Notes: generated by a model not told the origin, from the sequence alone. A DNA stretch of 64,000 nt from an uncultured Dorea sp. (GCA_900543415.1 UQRE01000002.1:56263-120262); one strand, 5' to 3'; shown: positions 43,523 to 52,302, numbered from the stretch's first letter. A program made the numbers and translations.

Positions 43523-45244
43523 ATGAAGAAGATCAGTGGTAACAAATTATTAGTAAAGGCATTGAAGGAAGAAGGAGTAGATACTATTTTCGGATATCCG
43601 GGTGCATGTACGATTGATATCAGTGACGAATTGTATAAGCAGGATTATACAAAGGTTATTCTTCCAAGGCAGGAGGTTGCCTTGGTACATGAAGCGGATG
43701 CTTATGCAAGATCTACCGGGAAGGTAGGCGTCTGCCTGGTGACCAGCGGCCCGGGTGCGACAAATCTTGTGACAGGGCTTGCAACTGCGTATTATGACAG
43801 TGTACCGCTTGTCTGTTTTACGGGGCAGGTGGCAAGACATCTCATAGGAAATGATGCTTTTCAGGAAGTTGATATTGTAGGGATTACAAGAAGTATTACA
43901 AAGTATGGTGTGACGGTTAGAAATAGAGAGGATCTTGGAAGAATCATAAAAGAAGCATTCTATATTGCGAGAAGTGGAAGACCGGGACCGGTGCTGGTAG
44001 ACCTTCCGAAGGATGTGATGGGAGAACTGGGCAGTAATGAATATCCGCAGGAAGTGAATATTCGTGGCTATAAACCGAATACACACGTTCATATCGGGCA
44101 GCTGAAGCGCGCGATCAAGATGCTCGGAAAGGCTAAGAAGCCGTTGTTCCTTGTGGGCGGAGGCGTGAATATCGCCCGTGCGGGAGAAGTATTTACAGAG
44201 ATTGTAGATAAGACAAAAGTTCCGGTAGTAACAACGGTTATGGGGCGCGGAGCCATCCCGACTGATCATCCGTTATATATTGGTAATCTGGGAATGCACG
44301 GGGCATATGCTTCCAATATGGCGGTAAATGAATGTGATCTTTTGTTTTCCATTGGAACAAGATTTAACGACCGCATTACCGGAAAACTTCATTCCTTTGC
44401 CCCGAAAGCACAGATTGTCCATATTGACATTGATACAGCGGCAATTTCTAAAAATGTGCAGGTAGATGTTCCAATCGTGGCAGATGCAAAAGAAGCTCTT
44501 GAGAAAATGGTGGAATATGTGACTGCATGTGATACCGAAGAGTGGGTTGAGAAAGTAGAAAGCTGGAAAAAAGAACATCCGTTAGTGATGAAGAAAAAAC
44601 CGATCATGACACCGGAAGATGTGATTGAAGCAATCAATCGTCTGTTTGATGAAGCAATTGTTATTACAGATGTAGGGCAGCACCAGATGTTTACTGCGCA
44701 GTTTATCGAGCTGAATGAGAAGAAGCATCTGTATATGTCGGGAGGTCTTGGAACGATGGGATATGGACTTCCGGGAGCGATTGGTGCGAAAATCGGTAAT
44801 CCTGATACTCCGGTTATTTCTATTTCCGGTGACGGCGGAATGCAGATGAACAGTCAGGAACTTGCAACTGCAGTATTGGAAGAACTTCCGATCATTTCCT
44901 GTGTTTTTAATAACAACAATCTCGGAATGGTACGTCAGTGGCAGAAGCTTTTCTATGGAAAACGCTATTCTATGACTTGCCTGCGCTCCGGAGCGGCGTG
45001 CAGGGGAAAATGCGGAGAGGTGCCATGTCCGACTTATACACCGGATTTTATGAAACTGGCAGAAAGTTACGGGGCAAAAGGAATCCGCGTTACAAAGAAG
45101 GAAGAAATAGAACCGGCATTCTGGGAAGCAATGAAGAGCAAGAAAACTCCGTATGTGATTGAATTTGAAATCGATCCGGAAGATCTGGTATATCCGATGA
45201 TCCAGCCGGGCGGAACATTAAAAGATATGATTCTGGATTGTTAA
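43523..45244 (+). CDS. ilvB: acetolactate synthase, large subunit
   Basis: Thiamine-diphosphate and FAD enzyme making acetolactate or acetohydroxybutyrate for Val, Leu and Ile. In the 573 residues are the catalytic-Glu region VLPRQEVALVHEADAYARS, VTSGPGATNLVTGLATAY, and the ThDP motif GDGGMQMNSQELATAV through NNNNLGMVRQWQ. A four-Cys insertion lies at 44978-45028 (see findings). AGGAGG precedes ATG 43523. The regulatory subunit gene follows after 13 bases. Confidence 0.95.
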   Translation: MKKISGNKLLVKALKEEGVDTIFGYPGACTIDISDELYKQDYTKVILPRQEVALVHEADAYARSTGKVGVCLVTSGPGATNLVTGLATAYYDSVPLVCFTGQVARHLIGNDAFQEVDIVGITRSITKYGVTVRNREDLGRIIKEAFYIARSGRPGPVLVDLPKDVMGELGSNEYPQEVNIRGYKPNTHVHIGQLKRAIKMLGKAKKPLFLVGGGVNIARAGEVFTEIVDKTKVPVVTTVMGRGAIPTDHPLYIGNLGMHGAYASNMAVNECDLLFSIGTRFNDRITGKLHSFAPKAQIVHIDIDTAAISKNVQVDVPIVADAKEALEKMVEYVTACDTEEWVEKVESWKKEHPLVMKKKPIMTPEDVIEAINRLFDEAIVITDVGQHQMFTAQFIELNEKKHLYMSGGLGTMGYGLPGAIGAKIGNPDTPVISISGDGGMQMNSQELATAVLEELPIISCVFNNNNLGMVRQWQKLFYGKRYSMTCLRSGAACRGKCGEVPCPTYTPDFMKLAESYGAKGIRVTKKEEIEPAFWEAMKSKKTPYVIEFEIDPEDLVYPMIQPGGTLKDMILDC

Positions 45245-45257
45245 GGAGGTTGGATAT

Positions 45258-45770
45258 ATGAATGGAAATGGAATGAAAAAACGCTGGATATCACTCTATG
45301 TGGAGAATCAGGTGGGTGTTCTGTCGAAAATCTCAGGTTTGTTCTCTGGAAAATCTTATAATCTGGACAGTCTGACTGTTGGAACAACGGAAGATCCTAC
45401 GGTGTCAAGAATGACAATTGCTACAGTTAGCGACAACGAGACCTTTGAACAGATTAAGAAGCAGCTGAATCGTATGGTGGAAGTGATCAAAGTCATTGAT
45501 TTTACAGATGTGTTTGTTCGAATGAAAGAGATTCTGTATGTGAAAGTAAGAAAGTGTACGCCGGAAGATAAGGTGGAATGTTTTCAGATAGCAGAAACTT
45601 TCAAAGCAAAAGTGATCGATTACGGGAAAGACTCTGTTTTACTGGAATTTGTTCAGACAGCGACGAAAAATGACGCCGTGATCAAGCTGATGAAAGATGA
45701 ATTTCAAAGTATTGAAGTGGTGCGGGGCGGAAGTGTTGGAATCGAATCCATCAGTATGATGGAGCGGTAG
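45258..45770 (+). CDS. ilvN: acetolactate synthase, regulatory small subunit
   Basis: ACT-domain partner that activates the large subunit and confers valine feedback. The 170 residues start with an ACT domain (RWISLYVENQVGVLSKISGL, then SLTVGTTEDPTVSRMTI) and end in a second, ACT-like half. AAGGAGG precedes ATG 45258. Confidence 0.94.
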   Translation: MNGNGMKKRWISLYVENQVGVLSKISGLFSGKSYNLDSLTVGTTEDPTVSRMTIATVSDNETFEQIKKQLNRMVEVIKVIDFTDVFVRMKEILYVKVRKCTPEDKVECFQIAETFKAKVIDYGKDSVLLEFVQTATKNDAVIKLMKDEFQSIEVVRGGSVGIESISMMER

Positions 45771-45836
45771 TGAGGGGCACGCGTTCTCTTTAATGTCATA
45801 TGACTTAATCTTTTTGCGAAAAAACCGAGCGCACTC

Positions 45837-45865
45837 TTGAATTTTGAAAAATATGGTATTATAAT
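45837..45865 (+). promoter_or_regulatory. sigma-A promoter for ilvE
   Basis: TTGAAT (45837-45842), a 17-base spacer and TATAAT (45860-45865), about 50 bases before the ilvE start. Confidence 0.6.
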
Positions 45866-45913
45866 AACCTCAGATTAAAAAATTAGTTGTAATAGAATGA
45901 AGGAGTGAACGTG

Positions 45914-46939
45914 ATGGAGAAGAAAAATATCGACTGGTCCAATATCGGGTTTGGATATATGGAGACAGATAAGAGATTTGTTTCTAACTATAAAAACGGA
46001 GCATGGGACGACGGCGTGCTGACAGATGACGCGAATGTCGTAATTAATGAGTGCGCAGGTGTTCTTCAGTATGCACAGACTTGTTTTGAAGGCTTGAAGG
46101 CTTATACGACAGAAGAAGGTCACATCGTAATGTTTCGCCCGGATCTGAATGCCAGCAGAATGGCAGATTCCGCAAAGAGACTGATGATGCCGGTATTCCC
46201 GGAAGATAAGTTTATAGAGGCTGTACATAAAGTAGTGGAAGCCAATGCAGCATATGTTCCACCGTATGGTTCCGGCGCTACCTTATATGTTCGTCCTTAT
46301 ATGTTTGGATCTAATCCGGTTATTGGCGTTAAGCCGGCAGACGAGTATCAGTTCCGTGTATTTACTACACCGGTAGGACCATACTTCAAAGGCGGCGCAA
46401 AACCGATCACAATTCGTGTCTGTGATTATGACCGCGCAGCTCCGCATGGAACAGGACATGTAAAGGCAGGACTTAACTATGCCATGAGCTTGTATGCCAT
46501 CATGGATGCGCATGCTCAGGGATATGACGAAAATATGTATCTGGATGCAGCGACAAGAACGAAAGTCGAAGAGACAGGCGGCGCAAATTTTATCTTTGTA
46601 ACAAAAGACGGAAAGCTTGTTACACCAAAATCTTCTACCATTCTTCCATCCATCACCAGACGTTCTTTGATGTATGTGGCAAAAGAGTATTTGGGTATGG
46701 AAGCAGAAGAAAGAGAAGTGTATTTAGACGAACTTAGTGATTTCGCAGAGTGTGGACTGTGTGGAACCGCGGCAGTTATCTCACCGGTTGGCAAGGTCGT
46801 GGATCATGGCAAAGAAATCTGCTTCCCAAGTGGAATGGATGATATGGGTCCTGTGACAAAGAAATTGTATGATACGCTGACTGGAATCCAGATGGGCAGA
46901 ATCGAAGCACCGGAAGGATGGATTCACAGAGTATGTTAA
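45914..46939 (+). CDS. ilvE: branched-chain amino acid aminotransferase
   Basis: PLP-dependent transaminase for the last step to Val, Leu and Ile. The 341 residues show the fold-type IV features GVLQYAQTCFEGLKAY, the PLP-Lys region GTGHVKAGLNYAMSLYAI and the ATRTKVEETGGANFIF segment. ATG 45914 has AAGGAG upstream; the GTG at 45905 is weaker. Confidence 0.94.
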   Translation: MEKKNIDWSNIGFGYMETDKRFVSNYKNGAWDDGVLTDDANVVINECAGVLQYAQTCFEGLKAYTTEEGHIVMFRPDLNASRMADSAKRLMMPVFPEDKFIEAVHKVVEANAAYVPPYGSGATLYVRPYMFGSNPVIGVKPADEYQFRVFTTPVGPYFKGGAKPITIRVCDYDRAAPHGTGHVKAGLNYAMSLYAIMDAHAQGYDENMYLDAATRTKVEETGGANFIFVTKDGKLVTPKSSTILPSITRRSLMYVAKEYLGMEAEEREVYLDELSDFAECGLCGTAAVISPVGKVVDHGKEICFPSGMDDMGPVTKKLYDTLTGIQMGRIEAPEGWIHRVC

Positions 46940-46980
46940 ATCTCCGCCATACGACGATTATAAAAAACAGATAGAAATGG

Positions 46981-47024
46981 AAAAAGGCGCAATGACGTAA
47001 GTGTAAACGTTGTTGCGCTTTTTG
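46981..47024 (+). terminator. terminator after ilvE
   Basis: GCGCAATGACGT pairs with ACGTTGTTGCGC with two mismatches, flanked by A5 and T5. Confidence 0.82.
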
Positions 47025-47091
47025 CATTCCACGATATCTCTTTTGGAAATGTGAATATACATTATAGTTCTTTTAAAAGATTGAGAAGAAA

Positions 47092-47136
47092 ACAGTGTAT
47101 AACAGTTGACAACAGTTGTGTGCTGTTATATACTGT
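47092..47136 (+). promoter_or_regulatory. promoter and GntR operator of the ABC-exporter operon
   Basis: TTGACA (47106-47111) and TATACT (47129-47134), 17 bases apart. The inverted repeat ACAGTGTATAACAG (47092-47105) and CTGTTATATACTGT (47123-47136), 13 of 14 positions symmetric, covers both promoter elements. Binding of the GntR product would block its own transcription. Confidence 0.75.
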
Positions 47137-47158
47137 TTATAAGAAAAGGAGGAATAAA

Positions 47159-47530
47159 ATGAAGCTGATCATTAATCATTCTTCCATGCAGCCAATCTAT
47201 GAACAGATTGTAGAACAGATTAAAGGGAAAATTATGCAGGGAGAATTAAAAGAAGATACTGCACTTCCTTCTGTGAGATCATTGGCGAAAGAGTTAAAAG
47301 TCAGTGCTCTGACGGTGAAAAAAGCCTACGATGCTCTGACGGAGGAAGGATTTATTATTACAATTCATGGAAAAGGAAGTTTTGTCGCATTTGCCAATCA
47401 GAATGTCATGCTGGAAGAGAAAAGAAAAGAAGTGGAGACGGACCTTGAGATGGCCATTCGAAAAGGGAGAAGCTGCGGCATGAGCAAGGAAGAGTTAAAG
47501 CAATTGTTTGAAATTATAGTGGAGGAATAA
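47159..47530 (+). CDS. GntR-family regulator (YtrA subfamily)
   Basis: Autoregulatory repressor of 123 residues: winged helix with PIYEQIVEQIKGKIMQGELK, LPSVRSLAKELKVSALTVKK and the wing EEGFIITIHGKGSFVA, then a short C-terminal helix of about 45 residues as in YtrA. ATG 47159 follows AAGGAGG. The downstream ABC genes are typical targets; effector unknown. Confidence 0.9.
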   Translation: MKLIINHSSMQPIYEQIVEQIKGKIMQGELKEDTALPSVRSLAKELKVSALTVKKAYDALTEEGFIITIHGKGSFVAFANQNVMLEEKRKEVETDLEMAIRKGRSCGMSKEELKQLFEIIVEE

Positions 47531-47534
47531 CGAA

Positions 47535-48380
47535 ATGTTAAAGTTAGAAAATGTAAAAAAACAGTACAAAGATTTTACGTTGGATTGTTCTCTTCAAGTG
47601 AAGGAGGGATGTATTACCGGATTGATCGGAGCCAACGGAGCCGGGAAGAGTACAACCTTTAAAGCAATTCTTGGCTTGATTCATATGGATGGAGGAAACG
47701 CAGAATTATTTGGAAAACCTGTGCAGAAATTGTCAGTAAAAGATAAGGAGCGTATAGGAGTGGTATTGTCGGATTCCGGATTCAGCGGTTATTTGACGAT
47801 TAAGGATATCATAGCAATTCTTCGAAATATGTATCCCCGGTTTGAACAGGCATGTTTTGAAAAGCAGTGCGAAAAATTCAAGCTCCCCATGAATAAGAAG
47901 ATCAAGGATTTTTCCACTGGAATGAAGCGAAAACTACAAGCGCTTGCAGCAATTTCTCATGGAGCAGATTTCCTTATTCTGGACGAACCAACGGCCGGAT
48001 TAGATGTTCTTGCAAGGGATGAGATGCTGACCATGTTAAGAGAATATATGGAGACAGAAGGGCGTTCGATTCTTATAAGTTCTCATATTTCCAGTGATCT
48101 GGAAGACTTCTGTGACGACATTTACATGATCGATGAGGGAAAAATCGTTATGCACGAGGATACGGATGTGCTGCTTAACGAATATGGTCTGTTAAAGGTC
48201 CGTGAAGAGCAGTATGAAAAATTAGACAAGAGTTATATTATACGAAGTAAAAAAGAAAATTTTGGGTATAGCTGTCTGACGAATGAGAAGCAATTTTATG
48301 AAGAAAATTATCCGGACGTGGTAATAGAAAAAGGAAGCATTGATGAATTGATAATGATGATGATTCGAGGTGAACGATAA
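47535..48380 (+). CDS. ABC transporter ATP-binding protein
   Basis: ATPase of a YtrB-like exporter, 281 residues. Walker A is GANGAGKST, the Q-loop region is VLSDSGFSGYLTIKD, the signature is FSTGMKRKLQAL, and Walker B is FLILDEPTAGLD. It starts four bases after the GntR gene and its stop overlaps the start of the permease gene. Confidence 0.94.
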   Translation: MLKLENVKKQYKDFTLDCSLQVKEGCITGLIGANGAGKSTTFKAILGLIHMDGGNAELFGKPVQKLSVKDKERIGVVLSDSGFSGYLTIKDIIAILRNMYPRFEQACFEKQCEKFKLPMNKKIKDFSTGMKRKLQALAAISHGADFLILDEPTAGLDVLARDEMLTMLREYMETEGRSILISSHISSDLEDFCDDIYMIDEGKIVMHEDTDVLLNEYGLLKVREEQYEKLDKSYIIRSKKENFGYSCLTNEKQFYEENYPDVVIEKGSIDELIMMMIRGER

Positions 48381-49039
48381 TGAAAGGATTGTTGATCAAA
48401 GATATAAAATTGATGAAAAACCAGAAAACATTTTTTACAGCTATGACATTCGTAGGCTTCCTGTTCTTGATTACGCAGGAAACTCCGTATTTTGTTATCA
48501 CCTATATTACAACGATGTTTTCTATGTTTACGATTACAACACTTACCTATGATGAGTTTGAGAATGGTTCAGCTTTTCTATTCTCTCTTCCCTTTAGCAG
48601 AAAAGATTATGTAAAAGAGAAATATCTATATGGAATCATCACCTGTGCCTTGGGGCTGGGAATTGTGACAGTTGCAACGGTTGTTGTCAGTGCAATAAGA
48701 GGGCAGAAACTAGACATGACTTCGATCGGGGCAACAGGGTTAGCTTCAATATCCATTTGTATTATATTTTTAAGTCTGTCTATTCCGATCGAGATTAAAT
48801 TTGGGGTAGAGAAAGGAAGAATCGGTTTTCTTCTTGTCCTTGGTCTGTTCTTTGCGGGTTTCTATGTGGCAATGCGGTTTGCCGGAAATGAAGGAAGACT
48901 CGGTGTTCAGAACATCATTTCCCAAATTGAAGACCTTTCATCCGTGGCAGTGCTCGGAGGAGTGATTGGAATCTGGATCATCGTGGGGCTCGTTTCCATG
49001 CTGATCTCCATGGGATTGATCAGCAGAAAGGAGTATTAG
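48380..49039 (+). CDS. ABC-2-type permease
   Basis: A 219-residue membrane protein with about six spans. It starts MKGLLIKDIKLMKNQKTFFT, typical of short ABC-2 permeases, and has the YDEFENGSAFLFSLPFSR motif common in this group. Overlap with the ATPase gene shows co-translation. Confidence 0.88.
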   Translation: MKGLLIKDIKLMKNQKTFFTAMTFVGFLFLITQETPYFVITYITTMFSMFTITTLTYDEFENGSAFLFSLPFSRKDYVKEKYLYGIITCALGLGIVTVATVVVSAIRGQKLDMTSIGATGLASISICIIFLSLSIPIEIKFGVEKGRIGFLLVLGLFFAGFYVAMRFAGNEGRLGVQNIISQIEDLSSVAVLGGVIGIWIIVGLVSMLISMGLISRKEY

Positions 49040-49040
49040 G

Positions 49041-49115
49041 ATGGTTAGTTTTCTGTTATGTTGGTTGGGAATGGCGGTATTTGTATACTGGCTGGTAAAG
49101 AAGTTACGGAAGTGA
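49041..49115 (+). CDS. candidate 24-residue membrane peptide
   Basis: ATG 49041 follows AAAGGAG by seven bases, and the site overlaps the end of the permease gene. The peptide is MVSFLLCWLGMAVFVYWLVK ending in KLRK: one hydrophobic span with a basic tail. This is the pattern of small proteins that assist membrane complexes. Too short for standard gene callers; function unknown. Confidence 0.55.
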   Translation: MVSFLLCWLGMAVFVYWLVKKLRK

Positions 49116-49141
49116 TATAGAATCTTGAAGAATATCTGTAG

Positions 49142-49167
49142 AAAACCCTTGCAAACGCAGGGGTTTT
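49142..49167 (+). terminator. weak terminator-like hairpin after the ABC operon
   Basis: AAAACCCTTGC pairs with GCAGGGGTTTT with one mismatch; only four T follow. Confidence 0.6.
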
Positions 49168-49177
49168 ATGCTACTCT
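49149..49177 (+). promoter_or_regulatory. candidate rpsB promoter inside the hairpin
   Basis: TTGCAA (49149-49154) is in the loop side of the terminator stem and TACTCT (49172-49177) lies 17 bases on. The leader to rpsB is about 115 bases, long enough for autoregulation by S2. Confidence 0.4.
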
Positions 49178-49297
49178 TAAAAGGTCGCAAAAAACACGCA
49201 TATATAGGTCTGAGATGGTGCCATACCCGGTAAAGGGAATGGTTTCGAAGACAGGAAAGTATATGCGGAAGTAAAAAACCAAATGGAGGAAAGAAAC

Positions 49298-50032
49298 ATG
49301 AGCGTTATTTCAATGAAACAGCTTTTAGAAGCAGGTGTTCACTTTGGACATCAGACAAGAAGATGGAACCCTAAGATGGCTCCATACATTTACACAGAGA
49401 GAAATGGTATCTACATCATTGACTTACAGAAATCTGTAGGTAAAGTTGATGAAGCTTACCAGGCAATTTCTGACATCGCTGCAGATGGCGGTACAATCCT
49501 GTTCGTAGGAACAAAGAAACAGGCTCAGGATGCTATTAAAACAGAAGCAGAGCGTTGTGGAATGTACTTTGTAAATGAGAGATGGCTTGGAGGAATGCTT
49601 ACAAACTTCAAGACAATCAAGAGCAGAATCGCTCGTCTTAAAGATATCGAGAGAATGTCTGAAGATGGAACATTTGATGTATTACCGAAAAAAGAAGTTA
49701 TCCAGATTAAAAAAGAATGGGAAAAACTTGAGAAGAACCTTGGCGGAATCAAAGATATGAAGAAACTGCCAGACGCTATCTTCGTAGTTGATCCTAAGAA
49801 AGAAAGAATCTGTGTTCAGGAAGCTCATACACTGGGAATTCCGCTTATCGGAATCGCTGACACAAACTGTGATCCAGAAGAGTTAGATTATGTAATCCCA
49901 GGAAATGATGACGCTATCCGTGCAGTAAAATTAATCGTTTCTAAAATGGCAGACGCAGTCGTAGAGGCTAATCAGGGAATGACAGAGTCTGATGAAGTAT
50001 ACGAGGAAGTTGCTGAAGAAGTAGAAGAGTAA
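49298..50032 (+). CDS. rpsB: 30S ribosomal protein S2
   Basis: Small-subunit protein of 244 residues beginning SVISMKQLLEAGVHFGHQTR, followed by RRWNPKMAPYIYTERNGIYI, and with LGGMLTNFKTIK and VDPKKERICVQEAHTLGIP. ATG 49298 follows TGGAGGAAAG. tsf follows, the normal pairing. Confidence 0.98.
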   Translation: MSVISMKQLLEAGVHFGHQTRRWNPKMAPYIYTERNGIYIIDLQKSVGKVDEAYQAISDIAADGGTILFVGTKKQAQDAIKTEAERCGMYFVNERWLGGMLTNFKTIKSRIARLKDIERMSEDGTFDVLPKKEVIQIKKEWEKLEKNLGGIKDMKKLPDAIFVVDPKKERICVQEAHTLGIPLIGIADTNCDPEELDYVIPGNDDAIRAVKLIVSKMADAVVEANQGMTESDEVYEEVAEEVEE

Positions 50033-50041
50033 GTAATGAAT

Positions 50042-50070
50042 GGGGTTCTGGCTAATTTAGTGTGAACCCC
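50042..50070 (+). other. intercistronic hairpin between rpsB and tsf
   Basis: GGGGTTC (50042-50048) pairs with GAACCCC (50064-50070). There is no T-run, so it is more likely a processing or stability element than a terminator. Confidence 0.55.
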
Positions 50071-50136
50071 GTCTGTCTACCTAATGAAAATGTAGGAAAG
50101 ACAGGTGTGAGAGAAACGAAAATGGAGGATAAGAAA

Positions 50137-51057
50137 ATGGCAGTTACAGCTAGTATGGTAAAAGAGTTAAGAGAAATGACAGGCGCAGGAATGATGGACT
50201 GTAAGAAAGCTCTTAACGAGACAAATGGTAATATGGATGAAGCAATCGAATACCTTAGAAAGAACGGACAGGCTAAGGCTGAGAAGAAGGCTGGACGTAT
50301 CGCAGCAGAAGGTATCGTTATGGCTGAAGTAAAAGACGACAAAGCAGCAGCTATCGTAGAGGTTAACTCTGAGACAGACTTCGTTGCTAAGAACGCTGAC
50401 TTCCAGGCATATGTAAAAGCAGTTGTAAATCAGGCGCTTACAACAAAAGCTGCTAACATGGACGAGTTCATGGCAGAGGCATGGAATGAAGACGCTGCTA
50501 AGACAGTAAAAGATGTTCTTACTGAGAAAATCGCAGTAATCGGAGAAAACTTAAACATCAGAAGATTTGAAAAAGTTGAGACTGAGGGATGTGTAGTATC
50601 TTATATCCACGGCGGCGGACGTATTGGTGTTCTTGTTGAGGCTGATACAGATGTTGTTAACGATGAGATCAAAGCTTGCTTAAAGAACGTAGCAATGCAG
50701 GTAGCAGCTATGTCTCCAAAGTATGTATCTCGTGATGAAGTAGATCAGGATTTCTTAGAGCATGAGAAAGAGATCCTTCTTGCTCAGGCTAAGAAAGAAA
50801 ATCCAAATAAGCCAGATAACATCATTGAGAAAATGATTATCGGACGTCTCAACAAAGAGATGAAAGAGATCTGTCTGTTAGATCAGGTATATGTACAGGA
50901 CAGCGATCTTACAGTTGCTAAATATGTAGAAAAAGTTGCAAAAGAGAACGGTGCTAACGTAGCAGTTAAGAAATTCGTTCGTTTTGAGACTGGTGAAGGA
51001 CTTGAGAAGAAAAACGAGGACTTCGCAGCAGAAGTTGCAGCTCAGATGGGAAACTAA
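50137..51057 (+). CDS. tsf: translation elongation factor Ts
   Basis: Nucleotide exchange factor for EF-Tu, 306 residues. It begins AVTASMVKELREMTGAGMMD, continues with CKKALNETNGNMDEAIEYLR, and has EVNSETDFVAKN. ATG 50137 is preceded by GGAGGATAAGAAA; ATG 50122 is farther from a site. Confidence 0.98.
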   Translation: MAVTASMVKELREMTGAGMMDCKKALNETNGNMDEAIEYLRKNGQAKAEKKAGRIAAEGIVMAEVKDDKAAAIVEVNSETDFVAKNADFQAYVKAVVNQALTTKAANMDEFMAEAWNEDAAKTVKDVLTEKIAVIGENLNIRRFEKVETEGCVVSYIHGGGRIGVLVEADTDVVNDEIKACLKNVAMQVAAMSPKYVSRDEVDQDFLEHEKEILLAQAKKENPNKPDNIIEKMIIGRLNKEMKEICLLDQVYVQDSDLTVAKYVEKVAKENGANVAVKKFVRFETGEGLEKKNEDFAAEVAAQMGN

Positions 51058-51080
51058 ATTCCTAGACAGCATGAATTTTA

Positions 51081-51125
51081 AAACCCTTGAAAAGCCCAGA
51101 AAATGGGCATTTTCAAGGGTTTTTT
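51081..51125 (+). terminator. strong terminator after tsf
   Basis: AAACCCTTGAAAAGCCC pairs almost perfectly with GGGCATTTTCAAGGGTTT, then T6. It marks the end of core chromosome and the start of the accessory block. Confidence 0.93.
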
Positions 51126-51467
51126 GCGGTTTAAGAGAAAATCGTAAATTACCATAAAATACCGTATTTTATCATTAGATTTGGGGGGAAATTTGGGGGA
51201 AGACTTGGGGGAGAAGCTTCCCCCAAATGCCATCTTAAACTTTGCCTCTTTCTTCTGAATAAAGAAGAGAAGTTTGCTTGTCGTTTCTTTTTGGGGGATA
51301 ACACTATCCTCCAAATTTGAACGTAAAATAGTGTATCTTCCCCCAAATTATCGTAAGTTATCGCATGGAAAATAGGGATTGAGGAAAGATGAGGGATAAT
51401 TTATAATATAAAGAAAGAGACAAGTGAATACGTGGCAGAATATTTTGTCTCCTAGTGTGTCGGAGCC
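51126..51467. repeat. G-tract/C-tract repeat zone
   Basis: The word TTTGGGGG or TTGGGGGA occurs at least four times (first near 51178) and its complement TCCCCCAAA at least twice (near 51223 and 51341). Between them lies TTCTTCTGAATAAAGAAGAGAA, an imperfect palindrome. No supported gene is seen in this stretch. It could be an old insertion boundary or protein-binding array. Confidence 0.5.
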
Positions 51468-51583
51468 TTAAAAAGCGTGATATTTGGCAGTATTTAGTGC
51501 TGTTTTGTACGGAATTTGCGGATATAGAAGATCTAAATGGACAGGATGATACGAGCCGAATGGATGGAATTTGTGACTTTTTG
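51468..51583 (+). repeat. 116-bp imperfect direct repeat, copy A
   Basis: Aligns without gaps to 53118-53233, with 94 of 116 positions identical by hand count. Identical blocks include GCTGTTTTGTACGGAATTTG and AATGGATGGAATTT. Ends 65 bases before the start of the gene at 51648. Confidence 0.85.
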
Positions 51584-51647
51584 TGGAGAAAATTCGTAAT
51601 GAGAATAGTACATGCATAAAAAAAGTGGTGTAGTGTGGAGGAAAAGA

Positions 51648-52289
51648 ATGAGATTACTTGCAAGAGATTTGAAACCAGTAACATTAATGAAAGTAAACGG
51701 TGACCTTTATCATGGTATAAGAGTGAATCTGCAAAGTTCGGTAAATAAACTATTAACGCAAGCTTTTGATATACCTTTTGAAGAAGGTGATTTTATTGAA
51801 CGGGAATTGAAGAATGGTATAAAAGAAAAATACATAATTTTAAAAATAAATTATTCTACAAATGTGATTAACATGGATATTGAGAAGGTTACAGATTTAA
51901 CTAAAAATAGAGGAGAGAAGATCATGGAGGAGAGGGAGAGAATAGTAAATAACACAAATAATTTTTATGGAGAGGCAACAGGAATACAAATTCAGCAAGG
52001 AACAAACAATTCTTTACAAGAGCAGACAATAACCCAAGAGTTTAATTATGCTAAAGTGAAAGAAGTTTTAGAGCAAATTAAAAAGTATGATAGTATGTTT
52101 GATGAAGAGTATGGAGAAAAAGCACCGGAGCTAAGAAATATGATTGAAGAAATAGAAGTTTTATTACAAAAGAGAGAAAATCCGAGTAAAATAAAAATGG
52201 TATTGACTGAAATTAAAAATTTATCTATTGGTATAGCAGGCAGTTTAATTGCTTCGGGTATCCTTGCAACTATTGCTCCGATATTATAG
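51648..52289 (+). CDS. AbiTii-partner protein with hydrophobic C-terminus, function unknown
   Basis: A 213-residue protein I do not recognise. Residues 1-95 look soluble and beta-rich (VTLMKVNGDLYHGIRVNLQS). Residues 101-121 carry NNTNNFYGEATGIQIQQGTN, and residues about 135-180 are a probable coiled helix (YAKVKEVLEQIKKYDSMFDE). The last 22 residues, LSIGIAGSLIASGILATIAP plus IL, form a hydrophobic, membrane-inserting or pore-like tail. ATG 51648 has GTGGAGG upstream. It ends 13 bases before the AbiTii gene, and codon use is markedly A+T-rich against the core genes. A two-component defence pair is inferred. Confidence 0.7.
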   Translation: MRLLARDLKPVTLMKVNGDLYHGIRVNLQSSVNKLLTQAFDIPFEEGDFIERELKNGIKEKYIILKINYSTNVINMDIEKVTDLTKNRGEKIMEERERIVNNTNNFYGEATGIQIQQGTNNSLQEQTITQEFNYAKVKEVLEQIKKYDSMFDEEYGEKAPELRNMIEEIEVLLQKRENPSKIKMVLTEIKNLSIGIAGSLIASGILATIAPIL

Positions 52290-52302
52290 GTGGTGAACAA
52301 AA

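Noticed and set aside
51433..51617. Coding frame IWQYLVLFCTEFADIEDLNG in repeat copy A
   Set aside because: No start codon context, copy B has an internal stop, and nearly all base differences change the amino acid.
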